A DNA stretch of 64,000 nucleotides. Source: an uncultured Clostridia bacterium. Lineage in GTDB: Bacteria; Bacillota; Clostridia; Lachnospirales; Anaerotignaceae. The stretch spans positions 1 through 64,000 of the forward strand of contig CALCGT010000024.1 in assembly GCA_937901125.1 (NCBI GenBank), given 5' to 3'. This document shows positions 33,786 through 43,100 of the stretch, piece after piece. Each line of letters opens with the position of its first letter. Positions within the stretch are counted from its first letter, which is position 1. The position numbers and the translations under genes were made by a program. The notes below the pieces were generated by a model that had not been told where the DNA came from, searched no databases, and saw only the letters and a list, made by a program, of their open reading frames with translations.

Positions 33786-34490
33786 ATGTATAAGAGAATT
33801 GTGCTGAAATTGAGTGGTGAAGCTTTGGCCGGTGACAAGAAAGGCGTAACCTTTGACGATACAGTGATCTGGGGGCTGATCGATCAGATCAAAGCAGTAA
33901 TGGCCAAGGGAACACAGATTTCTCTTGTTATTGGCGGTGGCAATTTCTGGAGAGGCAGAAGTGCGGATTCCAATATGGACCGTACCAAAGCGGATCAGAT
34001 CGGCATGCTGGCAACTGTCATGAACGCTATCTATGTGGCTGATGCATTCCGTCAGAATGGCATCAAAGCACTCGTACAGACACCTATCACAATTGGTACG
34101 ATGACAGAACAGTTTTCCAAGGAAAGTGCCATTGCACATCTGGAAAAGGGCGAAGTAGTCATCTTCGCAGCTGGTATGGGTCATCCTTTCTTCTCTACAG
34201 ATACGATCACAGCTTTGAGAGGCGCTGAACTGGATGTAGATGGTCTGTTCTTTGCAAAGAGCATCGATGGCGTGTATGATGACGACCCTGCCATCAACCC
34301 CAATGCAAAGAAGATCGATATCATCAAAGCGGAAGACATTCTGAAAAACAACCTGAAAGTCATCGATATGGCAGCCGCAAATCTTTGCTTCGAACGCAAG
34401 ATTCCTGTTATCATCTTCGGCCTGAATGAAGAAAATAGCATCATCCGTGCGGTGAGCGGTGAAAAAATCGGTACGATTGTAACCGTTTAA
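33786..34490 (+). CDS. pyrH: UMP kinase
   Basis: A 234-residue hexameric UMP kinase of the amino-acid-kinase fold, converting UMP to UDP. Motifs: YKRIVLKLSGEALAGD at the start, LVIGGGNFWRGR and the DGVYDDDPAINPNAK loop. It is often GTP-activated and UTP-inhibited in Firmicutes. TAAGGAGG precedes the ATG, and frr follows after 30 bp. The tsf terminator separates it from the ribosomal genes, so a promoter should lie at 33690-33770, but none stands out. Confidence 0.98.
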   Translation: MYKRIVLKLSGEALAGDKKGVTFDDTVIWGLIDQIKAVMAKGTQISLVIGGGNFWRGRSADSNMDRTKADQIGMLATVMNAIYVADAFRQNGIKALVQTPITIGTMTEQFSKESAIAHLEKGEVVIFAAGMGHPFFSTDTITALRGAELDVDGLFFAKSIDGVYDDDPAINPNAKKIDIIKAEDILKNNLKVIDMAAANLCFERKIPVIIFGLNEENSIIRAVSGEKIGTIVTV

Positions 34491-34520
34491 AGATTTTGTT
34501 ATCACAGGAGGAATAGAATT

Positions 34521-35078
34521 ATGGCATCTGAACTGACAAAACCTTATGAAGAAAAAATGAAAAAAACACTGGCAGCTCTGGACAGTGATTACAGCACAAT
34601 CCGCGCTGGTCGTGCAAACCCTCATGTTCTGGATAAGATCACAGTGGAATATTACGGTACACCTACACCCCTGAACCAGGTTGGTAACATTTCCGTTCCC
34701 GAACCTCGTCTGCTGCAGATCCAGCCTTGGGATACATCCCTGCTGAAAGCCATCGAAAAAGCCATCAATATGTCTGAGTTGGGTATCAACCCCAACAACG
34801 ATGGTAAAGTGATTCGTCTGGTTTTCCCTGAACTGACAGAAGAAAGACGAAAAGATCTGACAAAAGACGTTAAGAAAAAAGCAGAAGCTTCTAAAGTTGC
34901 AATCAGAAACATCAGAAGAGACGCTATGGATTCTTTTAAAAAGGCAGAAAAAGCGAAAGAGATCACAGAAGACCAGCTGAAAGATCTGGAAGAAGAAACA
35001 CAGAAACTGACAGATAAATATGTTGCTGAAATCGACGCAAAAGCTGAAGCAAAAAGTAAGGATATCCTTACAGTGTAA
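34521..35078 (+). CDS. frr: Ribosome recycling factor
   Basis: A 185-residue tRNA-mimic protein that, with EF-G, splits post-termination ribosomes. Recognisable are [16 protein letters not shown], the [20 protein letters not shown] region and the helical arm [21 protein letters not shown] lies before the ATG. It is co-transcribed with pyrH; a weak GC hairpin (35095-35117) follows before uppS. Confidence 0.98.
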   Translation: MASELTKPYEEKMKKTLAALDSDYSTIRAGRANPHVLDKITVEYYGTPTPLNQVGNISVPEPRLLQIQPWDTSLLKAIEKAINMSELGINPNNDGKVIRLVFPELTEERRKDLTKDVKKKAEASKVAIRNIRRDAMDSFKKAEKAKEITEDQLKDLEEETQKLTDKYVAEIDAKAEAKSKDILTV

Positions 35079-35094
35079 TCATTGGAATATCCAT

Positions 35095-35117
35095 GCCCCT
35101 CTTCTTCGGAGAGGGGC
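35095..35117 (+). terminator. Weak terminator-like hairpin between frr and uppS
   Basis: GCCCCTCT pairs with AGAGGGGC around TCTTCGG, followed by only three T. It is probably a leaky terminator or mRNA processing structure. Confidence 0.5.
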
Positions 35118-35137
35118 TTTGTTACAGGGAGGCAATT

Positions 35138-35884
35138 ATGTTTTTTGGAAAAGAAACCAGCTCCTATGAGCTGAATCCCGATAAAATGCCCAGGCACATC
35201 GCCATCATCATGGATGGAAACGGCAGATGGGCAACAAAACGTTCCCTGCCCAGAAAGGCAGGCCATAAAGCCGGTGCAGAAGCATTGGAAAAAATCATTT
35301 ATGCAGCGAAGGATATGGGGCTGGAACATCTGACTGTGTATGCTTTTTCTACAGAAAACTGGAAACGTTCAGAAGAAGAAGTCGGCGCCATCATGGATCT
35401 GCTGCGGATGTATCTGAAAAACTACTTTAAGAAATTTCTGAAGGATAACGTTCGTATGGATGTCATCGGCGATATCACTCGTTTGGACAAGGATATTCAG
35501 GAAAGTATCCTAGAGATTGAAGAAATTTCCAAAGAGAAAACAGGTCTCTTTGTCCATATCGCTCTGAATTATGGCGGCAGAGACGAACTGCGCCGTGCTG
35601 TAGGAAAGATCGCAGAAGATGTGTCTGCAGGCAAACTGGATCCTGCGGATGTGACAGAAGATGTTATCGCAAATGCACTGGATACTGCAGGTACGCCTGA
35701 TCCTGAATTGATGATTCGTACCAGCGGGGAAGAACGTATCAGCAATTTCCTGCTGTGGCAGATTGCTTATTCTGAATTCTACTTCTCCGAAGTGCTTTGG
35801 CCCGATTTTGATAAAAAAGAACTGGAAAAGGCCATCTATTATTATCAGAACAGAGAACGTCGTTTTGGCGGCAGGCTGAAATGA
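35138..35884 (+). CDS. uppS: Undecaprenyl diphosphate synthase (cis-prenyltransferase)
   Basis: A 248-residue cytosolic/peripheral enzyme that adds eight isopentenyl units to farnesyl diphosphate to make the C55 carrier of cell-wall synthesis. Motifs: HIAIIMDGNGRWAT (catalytic Asp), TVYAFSTENWKRS, ALNYGGRDEL and RTSGEERISNFLLWQ. The ATG at 35138 follows GGGAGG; the frame from 35093 runs through the preceding hairpin and is not the start. cdsA begins 11 bp later. Confidence 0.97.
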   Translation: MFFGKETSSYELNPDKMPRHIAIIMDGNGRWATKRSLPRKAGHKAGAEALEKIIYAAKDMGLEHLTVYAFSTENWKRSEEEVGAIMDLLRMYLKNYFKKFLKDNVRMDVIGDITRLDKDIQESILEIEEISKEKTGLFVHIALNYGGRDELRRAVGKIAEDVSAGKLDPADVTEDVIANALDTAGTPDPELMIRTSGEERISNFLLWQIAYSEFYFSEVLWPDFDKKELEKAIYYYQNRERRFGGRLK

Positions 35885-35895
35885 GGTGACGCTAT

Positions 35896-36708
35896 ATGAA
35901 AACGAGAATCATTTCTGCATTGGTGGCTTTACCTCTGTTGATCTTTATCGTTGTCAGCGGCGGTAACTGGCTCCATGTCGGCATTGGTATTTTGGGGCTG
36001 ATTGGGATGCGTGAATTTTACAGAGCATTTTCCAGAGAAAAAAAGGGCGCAAATGAAATTGCTGGTCTATTTGGCGCATTCTATATAGTTTTCATAGACG
36101 AAATCATCTATACGGGCAATCTGTTCAGTGTGTTTGTTTCCGCTTTTTTGCTTGCGCTGCTGATTTACAGCGTGCTGCGCTATCAATATACCAATAATAA
36201 AGAGATTATGACGGCATTTTTTGGCTTTTTTTATGCCTGCTTCCTGCTGTCTCATGTATATCTGATTCGTGAATATGCCCACGGGAAGCTGTTTATCTGG
36301 CTGGTATTCATTACCGCTTTCGGCTGCGATACCGGTGCGTATTTTACAGGCTATTTCCTAGGCAAAAATAAGCTTTGCCCTACGCTGAGCCCGAAAAAGA
36401 CCATTGAAGGCTCTGTCGGTGGTGTGATCACAGCCACAGCATTGGCTATCCTCTATGGTCTTTGGATCAATAGATACTATCCTTTGGATGGAGTCAATGT
36501 ACTGCTTCTTTGTGGTCTGACCGGGTTTTTTGGTTCTTTTCTGGCACAGATCGGCGATTTGGCGGCATCTTCCATCAAACGCCAGACAGGAATCAAGGAC
36601 TATGGCAATCTGATGCCCGGTCACGGTGGTGTACTGGATCGATTTGACAGTGTCATCCTGACTGCACCGGTGCTATACTATATTATGTTGTTCCTGATTC
36701 AGGTATAA
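35896..36708 (+). CDS. cdsA: Phosphatidate cytidylyltransferase
   Basis: A 270-residue integral membrane enzyme with about seven membrane segments that makes CDP-diacylglycerol from phosphatidate and CTP. The CDS signature occurs near the end (SSIKRQTGIKDYGNLMPGHG followed by GVLDRFDS), and LSPKKTIEGSVGG is the second conserved loop. TGAGGTGAC precedes the ATG. It is part of the uppS-cdsA-dxr-rseP run with spacings of 10-22 bp. Confidence 0.97.
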   Translation: MKTRIISALVALPLLIFIVVSGGNWLHVGIGILGLIGMREFYRAFSREKKGANEIAGLFGAFYIVFIDEIIYTGNLFSVFVSAFLLALLIYSVLRYQYTNNKEIMTAFFGFFYACFLLSHVYLIREYAHGKLFIWLVFITAFGCDTGAYFTGYFLGKNKLCPTLSPKKTIEGSVGGVITATALAILYGLWINRYYPLDGVNVLLLCGLTGFFGSFLAQIGDLAASSIKRQTGIKDYGNLMPGHGGVLDRFDSVILTAPVLYYIMLFLIQV

Positions 36709-36729
36709 ACAATAAATGAAGGTGTAACA

Positions 36730-37875
36730 ATGAGAAAGATTTCTATTTTAGGGTCTACTGGTTCCATAGGTACCCAGACCTTGGAAGTAGTCAAAAATTT
36801 AGAGAATATCAAAGTCGTGGCAATCACCGGCAACAGCAATATTGATCTGCTGGAAAAGCAGGCGAGAAACTTCCTTCCTGAGCTGGTGGCAGTCATGGAT
36901 GAAAAAAATGCGAAAACATTGAAGGATAGACTGGCGGATATGAATATTCGTATCGTCAGCGGTATGGATGGTCTGGTGGAAGCGGCTACATACGAGGGTG
37001 TGGATACGGTTGTAACATCAGTTGTAGGCAACATTGGTCTAAAGCCTACTTTTGAAGCCATCTACGCAGGCAAAAATATTGCTTTGGCGAATAAAGAAAC
37101 TTTGGTTTCTGCGGGTCAGCTGGTCATGGATTTGGCAAAGAAGCACCATATCTATATCTATCCTGTAGATAGTGAACATTCTGCTATTTTCCAATCTCTG
37201 CAGGGCAATACGGAAAATAAGATTCAGCGCATCCTGCTGACTGCTTCCGGTGGCCCTTTCCGCGGGAAAAAAAGAGAAGAACTGGAAAGTGTGACGGCTG
37301 CCGATGCATTGGCCCATCCAAACTGGAGCATGGGCAAAAAAATTACCATTGATTCCGCAACGTTGATGAATAAAGGTCTGGAAGTGATGGAGGCAAAATG
37401 GCTGTTTGACGTAGATGTTGACCAGATCGAAGTCCTGATCCATCCCCAGAGCATTGTCCATTCTGCCGTGGAATATGAAGATGGTGCCATTATCGCGCAG
37501 CTGGGCGAACCAGATATGCGAGTACCCATCCAATACGCACTGACCTATCCAAAGCGTGTGAAAAATCCTTTCCCTCGTATCGATTTTGCACAGCGCAGCA
37601 ATCTGACTTTTGATAAACCTGACATGGATACATTCAAATGTCTGTCTCTGGCCTATCGTGCCCTGAAAACAGGAGGCACTTTGCCTGCGGTGCTCAATGG
37701 GGCCAATGAAGTGGCCGTTGCCCGCTTTCTAAAGGGAGAGATCTCCTTCCTGCAGATTCCTGAATTGATAGAACAGACTATGGATGCATATACTGTCAAA
37801 TATGAATATACATTGGAAGATTTGCTGGAAGCAGATGCATGGGCAAAAGTCTATGCCAAAAAGGTATGCTTCTGA
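36730..37875 (+). CDS. dxr: 1-deoxy-D-xylulose 5-phosphate reductoisomerase
   Basis: A 381-residue NADPH enzyme making MEP, the committed step of the non-mevalonate isoprenoid pathway. The N-terminal Rossmann motif is ISILGSTGSIGTQTLEV. The metal/substrate region includes IYPVDSEHSAIFQSL, and the flexible-lid segment LTASGGPFRGK and HPNWSMGKKITIDSATLMNK follow. ispG, a later step of the same pathway, lies two genes downstream. Confidence 0.98.
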   Translation: MRKISILGSTGSIGTQTLEVVKNLENIKVVAITGNSNIDLLEKQARNFLPELVAVMDEKNAKTLKDRLADMNIRIVSGMDGLVEAATYEGVDTVVTSVVGNIGLKPTFEAIYAGKNIALANKETLVSAGQLVMDLAKKHHIYIYPVDSEHSAIFQSLQGNTENKIQRILLTASGGPFRGKKREELESVTAADALAHPNWSMGKKITIDSATLMNKGLEVMEAKWLFDVDVDQIEVLIHPQSIVHSAVEYEDGAIIAQLGEPDMRVPIQYALTYPKRVKNPFPRIDFAQRSNLTFDKPDMDTFKCLSLAYRALKTGGTLPAVLNGANEVAVARFLKGEISFLQIPELIEQTMDAYTVKYEYTLEDLLEADAWAKVYAKKVCF

Positions 37876-37884
37876 TAAATCTAT

Positions 37885-38976
37885 TTGGAGGTGGGGAAGA
37901 TTTCCTCGTTATTGATTACAATTATTCTTCTTAGTGTTTTGGTCGTCGCCCATGAATTTGGGCATTTCATCGTTGCAAAAAAAAGCGGAATCTGGGTACA
38001 GGAATTTGCCATTGGCATGGGCCCGAAGATTTGTTCCCGCAGGAAAGGCGATACGGAATATAGCCTCCGTGCCCTGCCCCTGGGCGGTTTCTGTCGGATG
38101 GAGGGGGAAGCGGAAGAAGGGATCGCCCCCAGCCCTACGTCTTTTTTGAGCAAATCCATCGGTGTGCGACTGGCTGTTATGGCGGCAGGGCCTTTTATGA
38201 ACTTTATTTTGGCGTTCATCATGATTTTCGGTCTGACCTGCACCAGCTTTACGGCAACACCGGAAATCCGTGGAGTTTTGCCGGATTCTGCGGCGGCGGA
38301 GATCGGATTGGAAGCGGGAGATGTCATTAAAAAGATCGATGGGAAAACCATCCATATCTATGACGAACTGCAATATATCCTGCAGCAGAACCGCGGGGAA
38401 GCGATCATTCTGGATATCATTGGGAATGACGGTCAGCACTATAGATATGAACTGCGGCCGAAACTGGATGAAGAAACCGGACGGTACCTGATCGGCTTCA
38501 GCCCACAGATCTACAGTGGCCTATTTACAGGAGAAGCAGAGGGCTACCAAAAAATGAGTGTTGGCGAAACGGCCCGTTACAGCTATTTTGCTATGATAAA
38601 CTATGTGAAAATGACAGCAGAAGGCTTGCTGCGGGTATTCACATTCACAGCGGACAGCGATGAATATGGCGGCCCGATTGCCATTATGAAAATGGTTGGG
38701 GACAGCTATGAAGCCGGCTTGGAATACAGCCTGAAAGCGGCACTCCAAAATGTCGTTTATATTGGTGCGGTATTGAGTGCCAATTTGGGCGTACTAAACC
38801 TATTTCCTATTCCTGCGTTGGATGGCGGGCGCATTTTATTCCTGTTGATCGAAGCTATCCGAAGAAGGCCTATGGATGTGGAAACAGAAGCGAAACTGCA
38901 GTTCCTTGGGTTTATGTTCCTGATGGGGCTGATGGTGTTCGTTATTCTGGGAGATATCTCGAAATTTATCATATAA
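37885..38976 (+). CDS. rseP: Intramembrane zinc metalloprotease RseP (site-2 protease)
   Basis: A membrane protease of up to 363 residues that cleaves transmembrane helices of anti-sigma factors or signal-peptide remnants. It has the zinc motif HEFGH in the first helix, one PDZ domain (~120-200) and the third ligand in LFPIPALDGGRI in a later helix. The start is unclear. TTG 37885 has no ribosome site and GTG 37891 lies within the GGAGG site (37887-37891). The next codon at ideal 8-nt spacing is ATT 37900, and TTG 37912 is farther. All give an intact first helix. Confidence 0.95.
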   Translation: MEVGKISSLLITIILLSVLVVAHEFGHFIVAKKSGIWVQEFAIGMGPKICSRRKGDTEYSLRALPLGGFCRMEGEAEEGIAPSPTSFLSKSIGVRLAVMAAGPFMNFILAFIMIFGLTCTSFTATPEIRGVLPDSAAAEIGLEAGDVIKKIDGKTIHIYDELQYILQQNRGEAIILDIIGNDGQHYRYELRPKLDEETGRYLIGFSPQIYSGLFTGEAEGYQKMSVGETARYSYFAMINYVKMTAEGLLRVFTFTADSDEYGGPIAIMKMVGDSYEAGLEYSLKAALQNVVYIGAVLSANLGVLNLFPIPALDGGRILFLLIEAIRRRPMDVETEAKLQFLGFMFLMGLMVFVILGDISKFII

Positions 38977-38984
38977 ACAGAAAG

Positions 38985-39010
38985 AACGCCTAATGAGAAT
39001 TAGGCGTTTT
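38985..39010 (+). terminator. Intrinsic terminator of the uppS-cdsA-dxr-rseP run
   Basis: AACGCCTAAT pairs perfectly with ATTAGGCGTT around GAGA, followed by T. Confidence 0.88.
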
Positions 39011-39060
39011 CTGGATTCAAAAAATGTAAGGATAAAAAGAAAGTTTCGACCTTGAGTATG

Positions 39061-39098
39061 TGTCTCAAAGGGATATACAATGAAATCCTTTTGAGACA
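39061..39098 (+). promoter_or_regulatory. Long hairpin directly before the ispG ribosome site
   Basis: TGTCTCAAAGGGAT (39061-39074) pairs with ATCCTTTTGAGACA (39085-39098), with one G-T pair, around a 10-nt loop. AGGAGG follows two bases later at 39101-39106. There is no T run, so this looks like an mRNA stability or translation element. Confidence 0.6.
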
Positions 39099-39113
39099 GT
39101 AGGAGGCAAAAAA

Positions 39114-40163
39114 ATGGAAAGAAAACTGACAAGAGAAGTCAAAGTAGGGAATTTGATGCTGGGGGGAAAGAACCCCGTTATCCTACAGTCCATGTGCAAC
39201 ACAGATACAAGAGACGTGGATGCCACAGTGGCTCAGATTCTAAAGCTGAAAGAAGCTGGCTGCGAACTGGTGCGTGTGGCTATCCCCGATATGGCGGCAG
39301 CAGATGCCGTTGGGAAAATCAAAAAGCGCATCCATATCCCACTGGTAGCAGATATCCATTTTGATTACAGACTGGCACTGCGTGTGATGGAGTTGGGAAT
39401 TGATAAGGTTCGTATCAATCCCGGCAATATTGGGGAGGAAGACCGCATCCGCCAGGTAGTGGAAATGGCGAAAGAAAAGCATATCCCCATCCGTATCGGT
39501 GTCAACAGCGGCTCTCTGGAAAAAGATTTAGTGGAAAAATACGGTGGCGTAACCCCCTGCGGGCTGGTGGAAAGTGCCCTGAAGCATGTGCGTATTCTGG
39601 AAAAATATGATTTTTATGATATTGTGGTTTCTATCAAAGCATCCGATGTGCCTTTTTCCATCGAAGCCTATCGCCTGCTTTCCGAAGCCATTCCCTATCC
39701 CATTCATGTGGGCATTACAGAAGCGGGCACACCTTATGCAGGCACCATCAAATCTGCCGTTGGTATCGGTACGATCTTAGCTATGGGCATTGGTGATACC
39801 ATTCGTGTTTCCCTGACTGGCGACCCTGTGGAGGAGATCAAAGCAGGAAGAGAAATTCTGAAAAGCCTCGGTCTAAGAAAATTTGGCATTGAATTTGTAT
39901 CCTGTCCCACTTGCGGCAGAACAGAGATCGACCTGATCTCCATTGCCAATGAAGTGGAAGAAAAATGCAGACATATCGATAAAAACATCAAAGTTGCTGT
40001 CATGGGCTGCGTGGTAAATGGCCCCGGTGAAGCCAGAGAGGCTGATTTGGGCATTGCCGGCGGCAAAGGCGTTGGCTTGGTGTTCAAAAAGGGTGAAATT
40101 ATCCGCAAGGTGAAGGAAGACGAGCTGGTTTCCGCTTTGATGGAAGAAATTGAAAAAGCTTGA
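39114..40163 (+). CDS. ispG: 4-hydroxy-3-methylbut-2-enyl diphosphate synthase IspG
   Basis: A 349-residue two-domain [4Fe-4S] enzyme of the MEP pathway, reducing MEcPP to HMBPP. The TIM-barrel start is [18 protein letters not shown]. The cluster ligands are [10 protein letters not shown] and, later, [12 protein letters not shown]. Length matches the bacterial compact form. In Bacillus this place between rseP and polC is held by proS. polC starts 37 bp downstream. Confidence 0.97.
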   Translation: MERKLTREVKVGNLMLGGKNPVILQSMCNTDTRDVDATVAQILKLKEAGCELVRVAIPDMAAADAVGKIKKRIHIPLVADIHFDYRLALRVMELGIDKVRINPGNIGEEDRIRQVVEMAKEKHIPIRIGVNSGSLEKDLVEKYGGVTPCGLVESALKHVRILEKYDFYDIVVSIKASDVPFSIEAYRLLSEAIPYPIHVGITEAGTPYAGTIKSAVGIGTILAMGIGDTIRVSLTGDPVEEIKAGREILKSLGLRKFGIEFVSCPTCGRTEIDLISIANEVEEKCRHIDKNIKVAVMGCVVNGPGEAREADLGIAGGKGVGLVFKKGEIIRKVKEDELVSALMEEIEKA

Positions 40164-40199
40164 TGAGAAGCTGTTTTTTGAAAAGAAAGGAGGGAAAGT

Positions 40200-43100
40200 A
40201 TGACCGCACAAAATTTTGAGGATGTATTCCAGAAAATTTCATTATCTCTGGCTGTACAGGAAGCCTTTCAGGGGACGGAAGTCCGAAAACTGACGATTCA
40301 TAAAAAGGAACGCAATGTCAGCATGGAGATCGCAGCGAAACAGCTTATCCCTCTGCAAAGATGGGAAGACTTGAGAGGGGAGCTTCTGAAAAATCTACCC
40401 GGCATCCGGGAAGTGGATATCGATATTACATACGAACTTGAAGAACAAAGCCATGAATCCTTGGCAGAGGGCTATTGGGAAAGCATTAAAACACTGGTAA
40501 GCCACGAAAGCAAGGTCTGCGCTGGTGTCATTGCCGATGCAGAATGGAAGATTGTTGAGAATAAAATGCAGATTTTTGTGAAAAACAATATGGCTTATTA
40601 TCTGGCCCAAAAGCATCTGGATGATGCCATTATGAAGATGATTCAGATGGAAACAGGGCAGAATCTGATGATCCAGTTCAAAAATGCACAGACCACAGCG
40701 GAAGAACGGGCTTTGTTTGAACAAAAGCAGCAGGAAAAACTGGAAGAATTGAGCCGACAGATCGTTACCAGCCAGGCAGATGTGGTCAAAGAAAAGGCCA
40801 ATGCGGAAGTGGCGGCTGTTTCTTCTTCTGTATCCAAAGGCATCCTGTTGGGTAAAGAGATCAATGGCAGCAACATGAAGATCATTGATACGAAGATCAT
40901 TGGGGAAAATGTTATCATTGAAGGCAGTATCTATAATATCGAGCCCAGAGAGATCAAGGGCGAAAAATATATTGTTTCCTTTGATATTACTGACCTGAGC
41001 GATTCTACAACAGTCAAATTCTTTGTGAAGAAAAATGTGTTCGATCAGGAACTGAGTGACAAAATCAAAAAGGGCAAATATCTCCGGGTACAGGGGGAAG
41101 TGCAGTTTGATAAATACACAAAAGAAATCGATATCATGGCAAAGAATATCATGATCGCTTCCGCACCGGCTCCTTGTATAGATGATTCCGAGGAAAAACG
41201 CGTGGAACTCCATCTGCATACCCAAATGAGCAGCATGGATGGCGTAACCCATGTGAAAAAATATATCGAGCGAGCCATCGCCTGGGGGCATAAGGCCATT
41301 GCCATCACCGACCACGGCGTAGTACAGGCATTCCCCGATGCCATGAATGCTGTAGGCAAGTCTGATCTGAAGGTGATCTACGGCGTAGAAGCCTATTTGA
41401 TCGATGACTTGGGAAGCGTTGTGACGATGCCTCGGGGACAGTCTCTAGATGATACCTTTGTTGTATTCGATATTGAAACCACAGGCCTTTCCAGAGAAAC
41501 CGAAGGCATTACGGAAATTGGCGCAGTGAAGGTGAAGGACGGTAAGATTATTGACCGCTTCAGCACATTTGTCAATCCTGAAAAGCCCATCTCTGTGGAA
41601 ATCACTAAGCTGACAGGGATTACCGATGATATGGTTGCCGATGCACCTGTGATTCAGGATATTCTGCCTAAGTTTCTGGAATTTTGCGGTAATGGGGTTT
41701 TGGTCGCCCATAATGCCAACTTTGATACAGGCTTCATCCGTGTGAATGCAGAACGAAAATGCGGCATCGAAGTGAAAAATACCATTCTGGATACCCTGGA
41801 ATTATCCCGCTCCTTATTGCCGGAACTGAATAAACATAAATTGAATATCGTTTGCGAGCATTTGGGTGTTTCCTTGGAAGGACATCATAGAGCGGTAAAT
41901 GATGCTGAAGCCACAGCAGAGGTTTTCCTGCGCTTTATTGATATGCTGGTGGAAAAGAAGATTTACCATGTAGACGATATCAACGTTTTTGCCAGCCAGA
42001 CCGTCAATTATAAAAAACTGAAAGCCCATCATGCCATCATTTTGGCGCAGAACTATACCGGTCTGCGGAATCTATATGAGTTGATTTCCCTGTCTCATAT
42101 TGACTATTTCTTCCGCAGACCCCGTATCCCTAAAAGTAAGCTGATTCAACATCGGGAAGGGCTGATTTTGGGCAGTGCCTGCGAAGCAGGCGAGCTCTAT
42201 CGTGCTATTTTGGAGGACAAGCCCAAACAGGTTATCGAAGAGCTGGTAAATTTCTATGATTATCTGGAGATTCAACCTTTGGGCAATAATAAATTTATGA
42301 TTGATTCCCCCAAAGTGGAAACTGTCAATTCCATGGAGGATATCATCAATATCAATAAACGGATTGTGGCTTTGGCAGATGAACACAATAAACCTGTTGT
42401 GGCTACCTGCGACGTTCATTTTATCGACCCTCAGGATGCAGCATTCCGAAAAATCATCATGGCGGCGGAAGGCTTTGCCGATGCAGATAATCAGGCACCC
42501 CTGTATTTCCGTACTACAAAGGAAATGCTGAAGGAATTCAGCTATCTGGGGGAAGAAAAGGCCAAAGAAGTCGTTATCACCAATACCAACAAAATCGCGG
42601 ATATGATCGAAAAGATCAAGCCTATCCCTGATGAAACCTTCCCTCCGAAGATCGAAGGGGCGGATGAGGAACTGCGGCAGATTTGTATGGATAAGGCCAT
42701 TTCCATTTACGGCGACCCGCTGCCGGAAATCGTGCAGGACAGACTGGAAACAGAACTAAACTCTATCATCAGCAATGGATATGCAGTGCTGTATATCATT
42801 GCCCAGAAGCTGGTATGGAAATCTGTTGCCGATGGCTATCTGGTAGGCTCCCGTGGTTCCGTAGGCTCCTCCTTTGCAGCCAATATGGCGGGTATTACGG
42901 AGGTAAATTCCTTGCCACCCCATTATATTTGCCCCAACTGTAAATATTCAGATTTTAAATCGGATGTGGTGAAGGCTTACGCTATGGAAGAGGCCAGCGG
43001 TTGCGATATGCCCGACAAGGATTGTCCTGTCTGCGGCACAAAGCTGCACAAAGACGGGCACGATATCCCGTTCCAGACCTTCCTTGGATTTGAAGGGGAT

